This document shows, one piece after another, positions 44,746-54,518 of a stretch of 64,000 nucleotides of DNA. The stretch comes from Aquimonas voraii (GTDB taxonomy: Bacteria > Pseudomonadota > Gammaproteobacteria > Xanthomonadales > Xanthomonadaceae): contig NZ_FNAG01000006.1 in the NCBI RefSeq assembly GCF_900101825.1, positions 1 through 64,000 on the forward strand, read 5' to 3'. Made by a program: the position numbers and the translations under genes. Each line of letters opens with the position of its first letter. The stretch's first letter is position 1. The notes beneath the pieces were generated by a model, which was not told where the DNA came from, ran no database searches, and saw nothing but the letters and a program-made list of their open reading frames with translations.

Positions 44746-45855
44746 ATGACACGGCCCAGCCCGGACCCGAACGATGCGCCAAACCGGCGCCGCATCGTCC
44801 ACGTCGACATGGACGCTTTCTACGCCTCGGTCGAGCAGCGCGACGACCCGAGCCTGCGCGGGCGCCCGGTGGTCGTCGCCTGGAAGGGCGCGCGCTCGGT
44901 GGTCTGTGCGGCCAGCTACGAGGCCCGTGTGTTCGGCATCCGCTCGGCGATGCCGGCGATCCGCGCCGAGCGCCTCTGCCCCGAGGCGGTGTTCGTGCCG
45001 CCCGACTTCGGCCGCTACAAGGCGGTCTCGGCCGAGGTGCGGGCGATCTTCGCCAAGCACACCGCGCTGATCGAGCCGCTGTCGCTGGACGAGGCCTACC
45101 TCGACGTCAGCGAGGACACCCAAGGCCTGGGCTCGGGCACGGCGGTGGCGAAGGCGATCCGCGCCGAGATCCGCGAGACCACCCAGCTGACCGCCAGCGC
45201 CGGGGTGGCGCCGAACAAGTTCCTCGCCAAGATCGCGTCCGACTGGCGCAAGCCCGACGGCCTGTTCGTGATCCGCCCGGAACAGGCCTTGGATTTCCTC
45301 ACACCGCTGGCGGTGGGCAAGCTGCCCGGCGTCGGCAAGGTGATGCAGGCCAAGCTGGCCGAACTCGGCATCCAGCAGGTCGGCGAGCTGCGGGAGCTGG
45401 GTGCCGAGGCGCTGATCGCCCGCTTCGGCCGCTGGGGCCGGCGCCTGCACGAGCTCTCGCTGGGCATCGATGAGCACCCGGTCGAACCCGAGCGGCCCAG
45501 CCTGCAGATCTCGGCCGAGGACACCTTCGCGGTGGATCTGGAGCTCGACGCGATCGGTGCGGAGCTGGAACCCTTGGCACGCAAGGTCTGGGCGTCGGCG
45601 CAGCGCTCGCAGCGGATCGGCCGCACCGTGGTGCTGAAGCTCAAGACCACCGACTTCCGCATCCTCACCCGCAGCCTGAGCTCGGACTCACCGCCGTCCT
45701 CATGGCAGGAACTCTTGCAGATTGCACTGGCGCTGCGTGCGCGCGTCGACTTGCCAAAACGCACGCGCTATCGGCTGGCAGGCGTCGGGCTCGCGAACCT
45801 GGTGGAAGCGGAAAGCCTGCCGCGGCAGGGCAGTCTGTTCGGACGCGGGGAATGA
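44746..45855 (+). CDS. dinB: DNA polymerase IV (Y family)
   Basis: Error-prone translesion polymerase. 369 residues. IVHVDMDAFYASVEQRDDP carries the first metal Asp (Asp21), LSLDEAYLDVSED the Asp115-Glu116 pair; VAPNKFLAKIASDWRKPDG is the fingers/palm helix; LPGVGKVMQAKLAELGI is the thumb helix-hairpin-helix, and a little-finger domain follows. The steric-gate position is Phe (DAFYAS). The start is extended by about 13 residues over E. coli DinB. No LexA box was recognised upstream. Confidence 0.95.
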   Translation: MTRPSPDPNDAPNRRRIVHVDMDAFYASVEQRDDPSLRGRPVVVAWKGARSVVCAASYEARVFGIRSAMPAIRAERLCPEAVFVPPDFGRYKAVSAEVRAIFAKHTALIEPLSLDEAYLDVSEDTQGLGSGTAVAKAIRAEIRETTQLTASAGVAPNKFLAKIASDWRKPDGLFVIRPEQALDFLTPLAVGKLPGVGKVMQAKLAELGIQQVGELRELGAEALIARFGRWGRRLHELSLGIDEHPVEPERPSLQISAEDTFAVDLELDAIGAELEPLARKVWASAQRSQRIGRTVVLKLKTTDFRILTRSLSSDSPPSSWQELLQIALALRARVDLPKRTRYRLAGVGLANLVEAESLPRQGSLFGRGE

Positions 45856-45952
45856 GCCGCCGCATGCACTGTGTGCTGCAGCAGGCCTCCGCTTGAAGGT
45901 CACCCCGCCGCGGTGACAGCGCTCGCACTGCGAGCGCGAGATGACTGCGGAC

Positions 45953-46072
45953 TCAGCGACGCGCCAGCAGGTAAGCCGCACCGTCGCAGAGCGCGAGGCC
46001 CCAGTACCAGGCCGGCACCAGCACTTCGTGGCGGACGCGATCCAGCGTGTGCAGCAGGGTCAAGGCGAACAT
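45953..46072 (-). CDS. Possible 39-residue small membrane protein
   Basis: The minus-strand ATG at 46072 has GGAG 7 bases upstream and opens MFALTLLHTLDRVRHEVLV, ending AWYWGLALCDGAAYLLARR. It contains one hydrophobic, aromatic-rich segment. It occupies the 516-bp gap between dinB and the acyltransferase fusion, where no other gene is credible. A longer in-frame version to 46210 lacks a binding site. The case rests on one good ribosome binding site and membrane-like composition. Confidence 0.35.
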   Translation of the reverse strand: MFALTLLHTLDRVRHEVLVPAWYWGLALCDGAAYLLARR

Positions 46073-46371
46073 GGTGAGCTCCGAGGGCCGCTTCAGACAG
46101 CCGGGATGGACTGGGGCGATGCCTGTGACCAGCAGCTTCCGTGCCAGATTCCGGAAAGCGGAACCGCTCACAGTTCGCCCCGTCCGCGCGCCGGCCGGTG
46201 CACCGGTCACGGCGGAAAACCGTCCGCTGGTCGATGCGCGGCTGAACCCCGAAACACTTCCTTACAGTCGCAGGACAAGCCTTTGCACGCTGGGGCACTA
46301 GCTGACGCGGCTTGACAGCCCGCCTCACAGGACACTCACACTCGCCCGCCACCCACGCATGGACGCCCCGC

Positions 46372-48261
46372 ATGGCCGACGCCCCGCAGACCTCGCAGTT
46401 CGCCCTGCTCGCGCAGCGCCGCTTCCTGCCCTTCTTCCTGACCCAGGCGCTGGGGGCCTTCAACGACAATCTGTTCCGCAACGCGCTGATCGGCCTGGTC
46501 ATCTATCGCGTCGGCACCGACCAGGAACAGAGCCTGCTGTACTCGAACATCGCCGCGGCGCTGTTCATCCTGCCCTTCTTCCTGTTCTCGGCCAGCGCCG
46601 GCCAGATCGCCGAGAAGTATGAGAAGGCGCGGCTGATCCGCCTGATCAAGTTCGCCGAGATTCTGATCATGATGGCGGCCGCGGTCGGCTTCGCGCTCGG
46701 CTCGGTCGAGCTGTTGCTCGGCGTGCTGTTCCTGATGGGTACGCAGTCGGCCTTCTTCGGCCCGCTGAAGTACTCGCTGATGCCGCAGCACCTGAAGCCC
46801 TGGGAGCTGGTCGGCGGCAATGCCTGGGTGGAAGCCGCGACCTTCATGGCGATCCTGCTCGGCTTCCTCGCGGGCGGGCCGCTGATGCAGCTCGAGAATG
46901 CCGACCTCTGGGTGTCGGTCTGCGTGATCGGGCTCGCCATCGTCGGCTGGGGCGTGAGTCTGGCGATTCCGCCGGCACCGCCGACCGCGCCGGATCTCAA
47001 ATTCAACTGGAACGCGATCAGCGAAATCGGCCACACGCTCGGCACCCTGCGCGGCCGCACCGCGGTGCTGAACTCGGTGCTGGGCATCAGCTGGTTCTGG
47101 TTCTACGGCTCGCTGGTGCTGGCCCAGCTGCCGGTCTATGCGCGCGACACGCTGGGCGGCGAAGCGGCGGTGATGTCGGTGCTGCTGGCGGTGTTCGCGG
47201 CTGGCATCGGCGTCGGCTCGCTGCTGTGCGAGAAGCTGTCCGGTCACAAGATCGAGATCGGCCTGGTGCCGCTGGGCGCGATCGGACTGTCGGTGTTCGG
47301 CATCGATCTCTATTTCGCCCAACCCGCAGACGTCGGCGCGCTGGGGCAGTCGGTCAGCGAGGTCTTCGGTCAGCCCGGACGCTGGCGGGTGCTGATGGAT
47401 CTCGCCCTCATCGGCCTGTTCGGCGGCTTCTTCATCGTGCCCCTGTTCGCCCTGATCCAGTCGCGCACGCCGCGCGAGGAAGTGTCGCGGGTGATCGCCG
47501 CCAACAACATCCTCAATGCCCTGTTCATGGTGCTGGCGGCGGGGCTCGCGATCGGCCTGACCGCGCTGGAGCTGAACATTCCGCAGATCCTGCTGGTCAC
47601 GGCGGTGCTGAACGCGCTGGTGGCCTGGCACATCTTCCGGCTGGTGCCGGAATTCCTGATGCGCTTCCTGGTCTGGCTGCTGATGAGCCTGCTTTACCGG
47701 CTGCGCGTGCGCGGCGTCGAGCAGGTGCCGGACGAAGGCGCCGCGCTGGTGGTCTGCAACCACGTCAGCTTCATGGACGCGCTGCTGATCTCGGCCTCGG
47801 TGCAGCGACCGATCCGCTTCGTCATGTACTACAAGATCTTCAACATCCCGGTGATGAGTTGGGTGTTCCGCACCGCCAAGGCGATTCCCATCGCTGGCGC
47901 CAAGGAAGACCCCGCACTGATGGAGAAAGCCTTCGCCGAGATCGACGCGGCACTGGCCGCCGGTGAGCTGGTCGGCATCTTCCCCGAGGGCCAGATCACC
48001 CGCACGGGCGAGATCAATCCCTTCCGCTCCGGCGTCGAACGCATTCTCGCCGCCCGCCCGGTGCCGGTGGTGCCGATGGCCCTGCGCGGCATGTGGGGCA
48101 GCCTGTTCAGCCGCCGCGACTCGGCCCTGCGCCGAATGCGCCTGCCGCGCCGCTTCCGCGCCCACATCGAACTGGCCATCGATCCGGCCCTGCCGCCCGA
48201 AAAGGCGACGGCTGCAGCGCTGCAGGACCTCGTGCAGGCGCTGCGGGGCGATTGGGCATAG
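46372..48261 (+). CDS. LplT-type MFS transporter fused to 1-acylglycerol-phosphate acyltransferase
   Basis: 629 residues from ATG 46372 (upstream extension rejected). Residues 1-430: 12-helix MFS transporter of the lysophospholipid (LplT) kind, with RFLPFFLTQALGAFNDNLFRNAL and FFGPLKYSLMPQ. Residues 440-629: PlsC-type acyltransferase, with VVCNHVSFMDALL (N-H-x4-D near 461), FPEGQITRTGEINPFRSG near 537 and a C-terminal VPMALRGMWGS block. It resembles LplT-Aas systems that flip and re-acylate lysophospholipids, but the acyl-ACP synthetase part of Aas is absent, so the acyl donor must come from elsewhere. Confidence 0.9.
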   Translation: MADAPQTSQFALLAQRRFLPFFLTQALGAFNDNLFRNALIGLVIYRVGTDQEQSLLYSNIAAALFILPFFLFSASAGQIAEKYEKARLIRLIKFAEILIMMAAAVGFALGSVELLLGVLFLMGTQSAFFGPLKYSLMPQHLKPWELVGGNAWVEAATFMAILLGFLAGGPLMQLENADLWVSVCVIGLAIVGWGVSLAIPPAPPTAPDLKFNWNAISEIGHTLGTLRGRTAVLNSVLGISWFWFYGSLVLAQLPVYARDTLGGEAAVMSVLLAVFAAGIGVGSLLCEKLSGHKIEIGLVPLGAIGLSVFGIDLYFAQPADVGALGQSVSEVFGQPGRWRVLMDLALIGLFGGFFIVPLFALIQSRTPREEVSRVIAANNILNALFMVLAAGLAIGLTALELNIPQILLVTAVLNALVAWHIFRLVPEFLMRFLVWLLMSLLYRLRVRGVEQVPDEGAALVVCNHVSFMDALLISASVQRPIRFVMYYKIFNIPVMSWVFRTAKAIPIAGAKEDPALMEKAFAEIDAALAAGELVGIFPEGQITRTGEINPFRSGVERILAARPVPVVPMALRGMWGSLFSRRDSALRRMRLPRRFRAHIELAIDPALPPEKATAAALQDLVQALRGDWA

Positions 48262-48335
48262 GGTGGGTCTTGACCCACCCGATGGGCTCGGAGCACCGAG
48301 GCCAGTGCCGAGCGCACGGTGGGTCTCGACCCACC
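48257..48335. repeat. Two palindromes GGTGGGTCnnGACCCACC
   Basis: GGTGGGTCTTGACCCACC at 48262-48279, starting right at the stop codon of the acyltransferase fusion within CATAGGGTGGG, and GGTGGGTCTCGACCCACC at 48318-48335. They belong to the dispersed family also seen at 29967 and in recD. Either could terminate the upstream transcript. Confidence 0.75.
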
Positions 48336-48438
48336 GCATCGACGGAACCGTGCAGACCCCCTGCCCTTCGCCTCTGGACAAGGCGTAGCGCGCCCGGCAC
48401 CGTCCGGCGGTCACCCATCCTGCTCGAAGGAGCTACGC

Positions 48439-50541
48439 ATGTTGCGAACACTGGGCCTGCTCGTCGCAGGCAGCCTCACGCTCCACGGCGCGCAGGCCGC
48501 CGAGCAGCGCGTGCTGAACCATGAAGACCTCTGGCTGATGCCGCGCGTGTCCGCGCCGGTGCTGAGTCCAGACGGCCGCCAGGTGGTCTTCACGCTCACC
48601 GAGCCGGCGTACAAGGCCGAGGAGCAGGTCAGCGATCTGTGGATCGTGCCGGCCGACGGCAGCGCCGAGCCCCGTCGCCTGACCGCCACCCGCGCGCCGG
48701 AAGCCGGGGTGGCCTGGAGCCGTGACAGCCGACGCATCGCATTCTCGACCAAGCGCGAGGCCGATGCGCAGAACCAGATCTACGTCCTCGATATCGACCG
48801 CGCCGGCGAGGCGCAGCGCGTCACCAGCCTCAGCACCGGCGCGCGCACGCCGCAGTTCTCGCCCGACGGCCGGCAGATCCTCTTCGTCAGCAACCTGCAC
48901 CCGGATGCCGCCAGCGAAGAGGACAGCAAGCGCATCGCCGAAGAGCAGAAGAACCGCAAGTACAACGCCCGGGTCTACACCGGCTTCCCGATCCGCAACT
49001 GGGACCGCTGGCTGGACGAAACCCGGCCGCGCGTCTTCGTGCAGACCCTCGGCGAAGCTGAAGCCCGCGACCTGCTGGCCGGCACGGCCCTGCTGAAGAG
49101 CGCGGGCTTTGATGGCCGCACCACGCCCGGCAGTTCGGAGCTTGAGCCGGTGTGGACGCCCGATGGCGAGTCGATCGTGTTCGTCGCCACCACCAACCGC
49201 GACCGCGCGGCCTTCGACTTCACCCATGCCGATCTCTGGCAGGTGCCGGCTGCCGGCGGAGAGCCCAAGCGCTTGACCAATGCCGGCGTGGAAGGCGTCG
49301 GCGACAGCTATGCCACGCCGCGCTTCACCCCGGATGGGCGCCAGCTGCTGGCGCTGGTCAACGCGCGCAACGGGCGCATCTACAGCACCACCGACCTGGC
49401 CCGCATCGACTGGCCCTCAGGCAGCGAGTCGCGCCTGCGCATTCCGGGTGATCTCGCGGTCAGCAGCTATGCGGTCAGCGCCGACAGCCGCAGCCTCTAC
49501 CTCTCGGCCGAACACGAGGGCTACGAGAAGCTCTGGCGCGCCGATGCGCGCAGCGGCAAGGTCGAGCTGGCATTCGCGCCCGAGCGCGGCGTCTACACCC
49601 TGGTCAATGCCGGCGGCCGCGGCAGCCAGGCGCGGATCATCGCCCTGCACGAGCACGCCGCGCAGCCGCCGGAGGTAGTACGCATCGAGCGCGGCGGCCG
49701 CGCCGTGCCGCTGACCCGCTTCACCGCCGAGCGGGTCGCCGCGCTCGACCTGCCGCCGGCCGAGCACTTCTGGAGCACCGCGCCGAACGGCAAGCAGATC
49801 CACAACCTGCTGATCCGCCCGCCGGGCTTCGATCCCGCAAAGAAGTACCCGCTGTTCGTGGTCATCCACGGCGGCCCGCACACTATGTGGCGCGACATGT
49901 GGGTGCTGCGCTGGCACTACCACCTGCTGGCCGCTCCGGGCTATGTCGTTCTGCTGACCAACTACACCGGCTCGACCGGCTTTGGCGAGGCCTTCGCCCA
50001 GGGCATCCAGGGCGACCCGTTGAAAGGGCCGTCGGACGAAATCAACGACGCCGCCGACGAGGCCATCGAGCGCTACGCCTTCATCGACGGCACGCGCCAG
50101 TGCGCCGGCGGCGCCAGCTATGGTGGCCACCTGGCCAACTGGCTGCAGGCCAGCACCACCCGCTACCGCTGCCTGGTCAGCCATGCCGGCCTGATCAGCC
50201 TGAAATCGCAGTGGGGTACGTCGGATGTCGCCTACGGCCGTGAAGTGGCACAGGGCGGCCCGCACTGGCAGGACATCCCGCTGTGGACCGAGCAGAGCCC
50301 GATCACCTACGCCGAGAACTTCAAGACGCCGGTGCTGGTGACCTTCGGCGAGAACGACTACCGCGTGCCGATCAACAACGGCCTCGAGTACTGGGCCGCA
50401 CTGCAACGCCAGCAGGTCGAAAGCCGACTGGTGATCTTCCCCGACGAGAACCACTGGATTCTGAAGGGCGAGAACAGCCGCTACTTCTACCAGGAGGTCC
50501 ACGACTGGCTGGCGCGCTGGCTGCAGCCCGACGCCGGCTGA
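48439..50541 (+). CDS. S9-family serine peptidase, exported
   Basis: 700 residues from ATG 48439 with AAGGAG upstream. A signal peptide (LGLLVAGSLTLHGAQA) precedes a beta-propeller (about 25-420, repeated P-x-F-S-P-D-G-R blades) and an alpha/beta hydrolase domain: GGASYGGHLANW with Ser near 560, GENDYRVPI with Asp near 638 and ENHWIL with His near 671. It belongs to the acylaminoacyl-peptidase/dipeptidyl-peptidase group and should cut short oligopeptides in the periplasm. Exact specificity cannot be read. Confidence 0.92.
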   Translation: MLRTLGLLVAGSLTLHGAQAAEQRVLNHEDLWLMPRVSAPVLSPDGRQVVFTLTEPAYKAEEQVSDLWIVPADGSAEPRRLTATRAPEAGVAWSRDSRRIAFSTKREADAQNQIYVLDIDRAGEAQRVTSLSTGARTPQFSPDGRQILFVSNLHPDAASEEDSKRIAEEQKNRKYNARVYTGFPIRNWDRWLDETRPRVFVQTLGEAEARDLLAGTALLKSAGFDGRTTPGSSELEPVWTPDGESIVFVATTNRDRAAFDFTHADLWQVPAAGGEPKRLTNAGVEGVGDSYATPRFTPDGRQLLALVNARNGRIYSTTDLARIDWPSGSESRLRIPGDLAVSSYAVSADSRSLYLSAEHEGYEKLWRADARSGKVELAFAPERGVYTLVNAGGRGSQARIIALHEHAAQPPEVVRIERGGRAVPLTRFTAERVAALDLPPAEHFWSTAPNGKQIHNLLIRPPGFDPAKKYPLFVVIHGGPHTMWRDMWVLRWHYHLLAAPGYVVLLTNYTGSTGFGEAFAQGIQGDPLKGPSDEINDAADEAIERYAFIDGTRQCAGGASYGGHLANWLQASTTRYRCLVSHAGLISLKSQWGTSDVAYGREVAQGGPHWQDIPLWTEQSPITYAENFKTPVLVTFGENDYRVPINNGLEYWAALQRQQVESRLVIFPDENHWILKGENSRYFYQEVHDWLARWLQPDAG

Positions 50542-50909
50542 GACGCCAGATCGGAACTGCGTAGACGCGAAGGGGGCCAGCCCGCCCCGTTCGCGTCTGC
50601 GCGACGCGCTGGTGGCACGTGCATGGCGCGGCGCTCGGAGCCGCGTTGCTCACGCCTGCGTTCCCTTGCCACAACTGCGGGCTCGCGTGTCACCGCCAGG
50701 CCCACGAGTCTGGACGTTCTCTGCCGTCTGAACCGGCCCAGTCCGAGGCCACTTGCCTGCGGCCAGTGAATGGCTCCTGCGCCGCCGACGCCCCGATTGC
50801 GTGCTTTTCACGGGAATGCGCTAATGCGCGCCGGAACTCCGTGGGGGAGGACCCGGGCGCTCGCAATGAGCGCCCGCGCGCTATCCAGCGTTTTCGGGGG
50901 GAAGGACAC
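50542..50909. other. Gap between the S9 peptidase and surface-protein genes
   Basis: 368 bases. The left part carries the hairpin terminator at 50563-50598. The remainder, up to the GGAAGGA binding site at 50900, must hold the surface protein promoter; no clear boxes were seen and the open frame through it lacks family features. Confidence 0.4.
50563..50598 (+). terminator. Terminator of the S9 peptidase gene
   Basis: AGACGCGAA (50563-50571) pairs with TTCGCGTCT (50590-50598), with further G:C pairing inside, 21 bases after the stop. Confidence 0.6.
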
Positions 50910-53900
50910 ATGCGCAGGCAATCGCCGCGTAAATCTTTGGTGTGGCTGTGTGGCAGCCTGATCGGCGGCCTCGGTGCGTGGTCGGCATTGCCGGCCCAGA
51001 ACGCCGCGGCATTGGAATACGAATTCGCCGAGATCCATGAGGCCGAGGCGCTCGCGCCGCCGGGCAAGCCCGGCGCGCCGTCGATGGGGTCGCCCCTAGG
51101 CGCGGCGCCCGCCCTGCTGGGCATGGGCTTCGACGGCGAAATCGAGCCCAACAACAGCAGCGCCACGGCCAGTCCGCTGGCCGAGCGCCAAGGCGTCGTG
51201 CGCGCCAAGCTCTGGCCGGCCGCCGACATCGACGTCTTCGCGATCGCGGCGCAGGCCGGCGACCGCCTGTACGCGGGGGTGATGACCTCCGCCTCCGCCG
51301 GGTCCGGCACCGATTCACTGCTGCAGGTGATCGCGCCCGATGGCACGACGGTCATCGAGGCCGACGACAACGACGGCAGCTTCGCCGGCACCTCCTCAGG
51401 CGTTGCCGGCACCACGCTGACCAGCGCGGGCACCTACTACCTGCAGGTGAGTTCGCCCAGCGCCACAGCCACCGTACGGCCGTACGAGCTGCACTACCGC
51501 CTGCAGGCAGGCTCGCCCACGGCCGAGGTGGAGCCCAACGATACGGCGGCAACCGCGAATCCGCTGCCGGCCAGCGGCTGGGTCAGCGGCGCGCGCGGCA
51601 TCGCCGCCGCCACCGAACAGGACTGGTACAGCCTGAGCCTCAACGCCGGCGACACCGTCTTCCTGTCGCTGGACCTCGATCCCGAGCGCGACAACGTGCA
51701 GTGGGACGGTCGCCTCGGACTCGGCCTGTTCGGCGATGCGAGCAACCAGATCCTGGTCGCCAATGACACGTCCACCGGATCGGTGGCCAACCCGCTTTCG
51801 GAAACCCTGTTCATCACGGTCAAGGAAGCCGGCACCTACTTCGCCTTCGTCGACTCGGCCAACGCGGCGGTGGGCGGGCCCACCGCCACCTACCAACTGA
51901 GCGTCAGCGTGCAGCCGGCCGCCAACGAGGGGCTGAACTGCACCACCTACACCAGCACCGATGTGCCGGTGGCGATCGGCCCCAACCCTGGGCTTGCGAC
52001 CTCGACGATCACCATCCCGGGCAATCCGCGGATCGCCGACTTGGATGTGAGCCTCCAGCTCAACCATGCGTTCATGAACGACATCGACGCCCAGCTGGTC
52101 TCACCGGCCGGCAACAGCGTCGGCCTGTTTACCGACATCGGCGCCACGTCCGCGGGCGGCCAGGCGCAGATGGATACCGTGTTCGACGACGAAGCGGCGA
52201 TTCCGCCATCCTTCACGGCCCTGCGCGGCCTCGCACTGAAGCCGGAGCTCAACTACCGCTTGGCCTGGTTCGACGGCACCGACGCCGGTGGCACCTGGAC
52301 GCTGGAGCTGCGCGACGACGCCAACACCGACGGCGGCAACCTCACCGGTTGGAGTCTGCGGGTCTGCGAGGCACCGCCGCCGCCAACTTGCGCCGCCGGT
52401 TTCACCCCGGTCACCGTCTACAGCACCGATTTCGAAGCGGGCGCGGCAGGCTTCACCAGCAGCGGTATCGCCAACGAATGGGAGCTGGGACTGCCGGCGA
52501 CGGCCGGCACCACGACCACCAACCCGATCGCTGCGTTCAGCAGCTGCGCCAGCGGCAGCAGCTGCTGGAAGACCGACCTCGATGGCACCTATGACCTCAG
52601 CAGTTCGCAGGATCTGTTGTCGCCGAACATCGATCTGAGCGGCCTGCAGCCGCCCGTGCTGGTGCGCTGGTCGCAGCGCTACCAGATGGAGAGCGCCAAC
52701 TTCGACCGCTACCACGTCGATTTCCGCCAGGTTGGCAGCGGCAGCGGCTTGCGCCTGTTCGAGTGGGCGGATGCGACGATGGCCAATGCCGTCGGCAACC
52801 CCACGCTGCAGATCCCAGCCGCCGCCGGCTGGAGCCAGAAACTCGTGCGCGCCGACGCGCTGGCCGGCCAGAACACCGAGCTGCTGTTTCATCTGGACAG
52901 CGACACCACGGTCAACTTCGCCGGCGTCGCGATCGACGATGTCAGCGTCACCGCCTGCCGCGCCCTGAGCGCCGACCTCGCGATCACCAAGACGAACGGC
53001 AGCACCACCTCGGTGCCTGGCGGCAGCACCACCTATACGATCACCTCGAGCAATGCGGGCCCGGATGCGGTCACCGGCGCCACGGTGACGGACACCTTTC
53101 CGGCCGCGCTCACCTGCAGCTGGACTTGCGTGGGCGCCGGTGGCGGCACCTGCACCGCCGCCAGCAGCGGCAACCTCAACGACAGCGTGAATCTGCCAGC
53201 CGGCGCCAGCGTGACCCACACCGCGACTTGCGCAATCGCGGCCGCGGCGACCGGCACGCTCAGCAACACCGCGACCATCAGCAGCACGATCACGGACCCG
53301 ACGCCCGCCAACAACAGCGCGACCGACAGCGACACGCTGAGCCCGCAGGCTGACCTGTCGATCACCAAGACCGATGGCCAGACCGCAGTCCCAGCCGGCG
53401 GCTCGACCGTGTACACGATCACCGCCAGCAATGCCGGCCCCAGCGACGCGCCGGGCAGCACGGTCGCCGACACCTTACCGGCGGCCTGCACCAGCGTCAG
53501 TTGGACCTGCGTCGCTGCCGGCGGCGGCACCTGCACCGCGGCGGGCAGCGGCAACATCGGCGACGCGGCGAACCTGCCCGCCGGGGCCAGCGTCAGCTAC
53601 ACCGCGAGCTGCGCGATCGCGGCCGCGGCCAGCGGCACGCTGAGCAACACCGCCACCGTCAGCAGCGCCGTGACCGATCCGACGCCGGGCAACAATGCGG
53701 CCACCGACAGCAGCTCGGTACTGCCGCCCGGCGCGCTTGGCGCCAGCCCGAGCACGCTGAGCTTCGGCACCGTGAGTGTCGGCGCCACCAGCGCCAGCCA
53801 GACCGTGACCCTGTCGAACAGCGGCGGCAGCCCGCTCACGATCGCCAGCCTGGGCGCGGCAGCCGCTCCGTTCGCCCTCGTGGGCGGCAGCTGCGGTGCG

Positions 53901-54458
53901 GTGCCGATCACGCTGGCCGCCGGGGCGAGCTGCACGCTCGCCTACAGCTTCAGCCCAAGCGCCGCCGGGCTGGCGACGCAGTCGCTGACGGTCAACGCCG
54001 GCAGCGCCGGCAGTGCCAGCCTTGCCTTGAGCGGCATTGGCGGCGTCGGCAGCCTTGGCCTGCTCAGCAGCAGCCTCGATTTCGGACGCGTGCAGGTGGG
54101 CGCCGGCGGCCAGCTCAGCCTGACCCTCACCAACACCGGCAGCGGCGGCCTCGACGTGACCGGCCTGTCGGCGGTGAGCGCACCGTTCGCCCAGATCACC
54201 GGCGGCAGCTGTGGCGTCGTGCCCTTCAGCCTGGCCGCAGGCACCAGCTGCACGGTGCTGTATCGCTTTGCACCGACCGCGACCGGCAGCTTCAACCAGA
54301 CCGTGACGGTGAGTTCGACCGCGGGCAGCGCCACCGCCAACCTGGTCGGCATCGGCTTCGTGGTCACGGCGGTGGATGCCATGGATGCGCGCAGCCTGAG
54401 CCTGTTGGCGCTGATTCTCGGCCTGATCGGCTGGGTGACCCTGCGCCGACGCGGCTGA
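50910..54458 (+). CDS. Large multidomain surface protein with C-terminal anchor
   Basis: 1182 residues from ATG 50910 (GGAAGGA upstream). Signal peptide, then two PPC-like domains (about 75-190 and 205-330), a P/proprotein-convertase-type domain (ITIPGNPRIADLDVSLQLNHAFMNDIDAQLVSP..., about 345-490), a choice-of-anchor-type jelly roll (VYSTDFEAGAAGFTSSG..., about 510-685), two DUF11 repeats (DLAITKTNGS... and DLSITKTDGQ...), two Ig-like D-anchor domains (STLSFGTVSVGATSA..., SSLDFGRVQVGAGG...), and the C-terminal DARSLSLLALILGLIGWVTLRRRG. The last segment is a variant of the IPTL-CTERM sorting signal (hydrophobic helix then Arg cluster). No catalytic domain was recognised; adhesion or matrix structure is likely. 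Confidence 0.85.
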   Translation: MRRQSPRKSLVWLCGSLIGGLGAWSALPAQNAAALEYEFAEIHEAEALAPPGKPGAPSMGSPLGAAPALLGMGFDGEIEPNNSSATASPLAERQGVVRAKLWPAADIDVFAIAAQAGDRLYAGVMTSASAGSGTDSLLQVIAPDGTTVIEADDNDGSFAGTSSGVAGTTLTSAGTYYLQVSSPSATATVRPYELHYRLQAGSPTAEVEPNDTAATANPLPASGWVSGARGIAAATEQDWYSLSLNAGDTVFLSLDLDPERDNVQWDGRLGLGLFGDASNQILVANDTSTGSVANPLSETLFITVKEAGTYFAFVDSANAAVGGPTATYQLSVSVQPAANEGLNCTTYTSTDVPVAIGPNPGLATSTITIPGNPRIADLDVSLQLNHAFMNDIDAQLVSPAGNSVGLFTDIGATSAGGQAQMDTVFDDEAAIPPSFTALRGLALKPELNYRLAWFDGTDAGGTWTLELRDDANTDGGNLTGWSLRVCEAPPPPTCAAGFTPVTVYSTDFEAGAAGFTSSGIANEWELGLPATAGTTTTNPIAAFSSCASGSSCWKTDLDGTYDLSSSQDLLSPNIDLSGLQPPVLVRWSQRYQMESANFDRYHVDFRQVGSGSGLRLFEWADATMANAVGNPTLQIPAAAGWSQKLVRADALAGQNTELLFHLDSDTTVNFAGVAIDDVSVTACRALSADLAITKTNGSTTSVPGGSTTYTITSSNAGPDAVTGATVTDTFPAALTCSWTCVGAGGGTCTAASSGNLNDSVNLPAGASVTHTATCAIAAAATGTLSNTATISSTITDPTPANNSATDSDTLSPQADLSITKTDGQTAVPAGGSTVYTITASNAGPSDAPGSTVADTLPAACTSVSWTCVAAGGGTCTAAGSGNIGDAANLPAGASVSYTASCAIAAAASGTLSNTATVSSAVTDPTPGNNAATDSSSVLPPGALGASPSTLSFGTVSVGATSASQTVTLSNSGGSPLTIASLGAAAAPFALVGGSCGAVPITLAAGASCTLAYSFSPSAAGLATQSLTVNAGSAGSASLALSGIGGVGSLGLLSSSLDFGRVQVGAGGQLSLTLTNTGSGGLDVTGLSAVSAPFAQITGGSCGVVPFSLAAGTSCTVLYRFAPTATGSFNQTVTVSSTAGSATANLVGIGFVVTAVDAMDARSLSLLALILGLIGWVTLRRRG

Positions 54459-54477
54459 TCCGCAGGCCTGATGTAGT

Positions 54478-54518
54478 ACGACGACGCCCCCGGGCTTTCC
54501 CGGGGGCGTCGTCGTTTG
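54478..54518 (+). terminator. Strong terminator of the surface-protein gene
   Basis: ACGACGCCCCCGGG (54481-54494) pairs with CCCGGGGGCGTCGT (54499-54512), a perfect 14-bp stem with a CTTT loop, followed by a short T-containing tail (CGTTTGTG). It lies 22 bases after the stop. Confidence 0.85.

Noticed and set aside
46336..48414. 692-residue minus-strand frame opposite the LplT-PlsC fusion
   Set aside because: His/Gln/Asp/Arg-rich antisense shadow; the plus strand has transmembrane helices and acyltransferase motifs.
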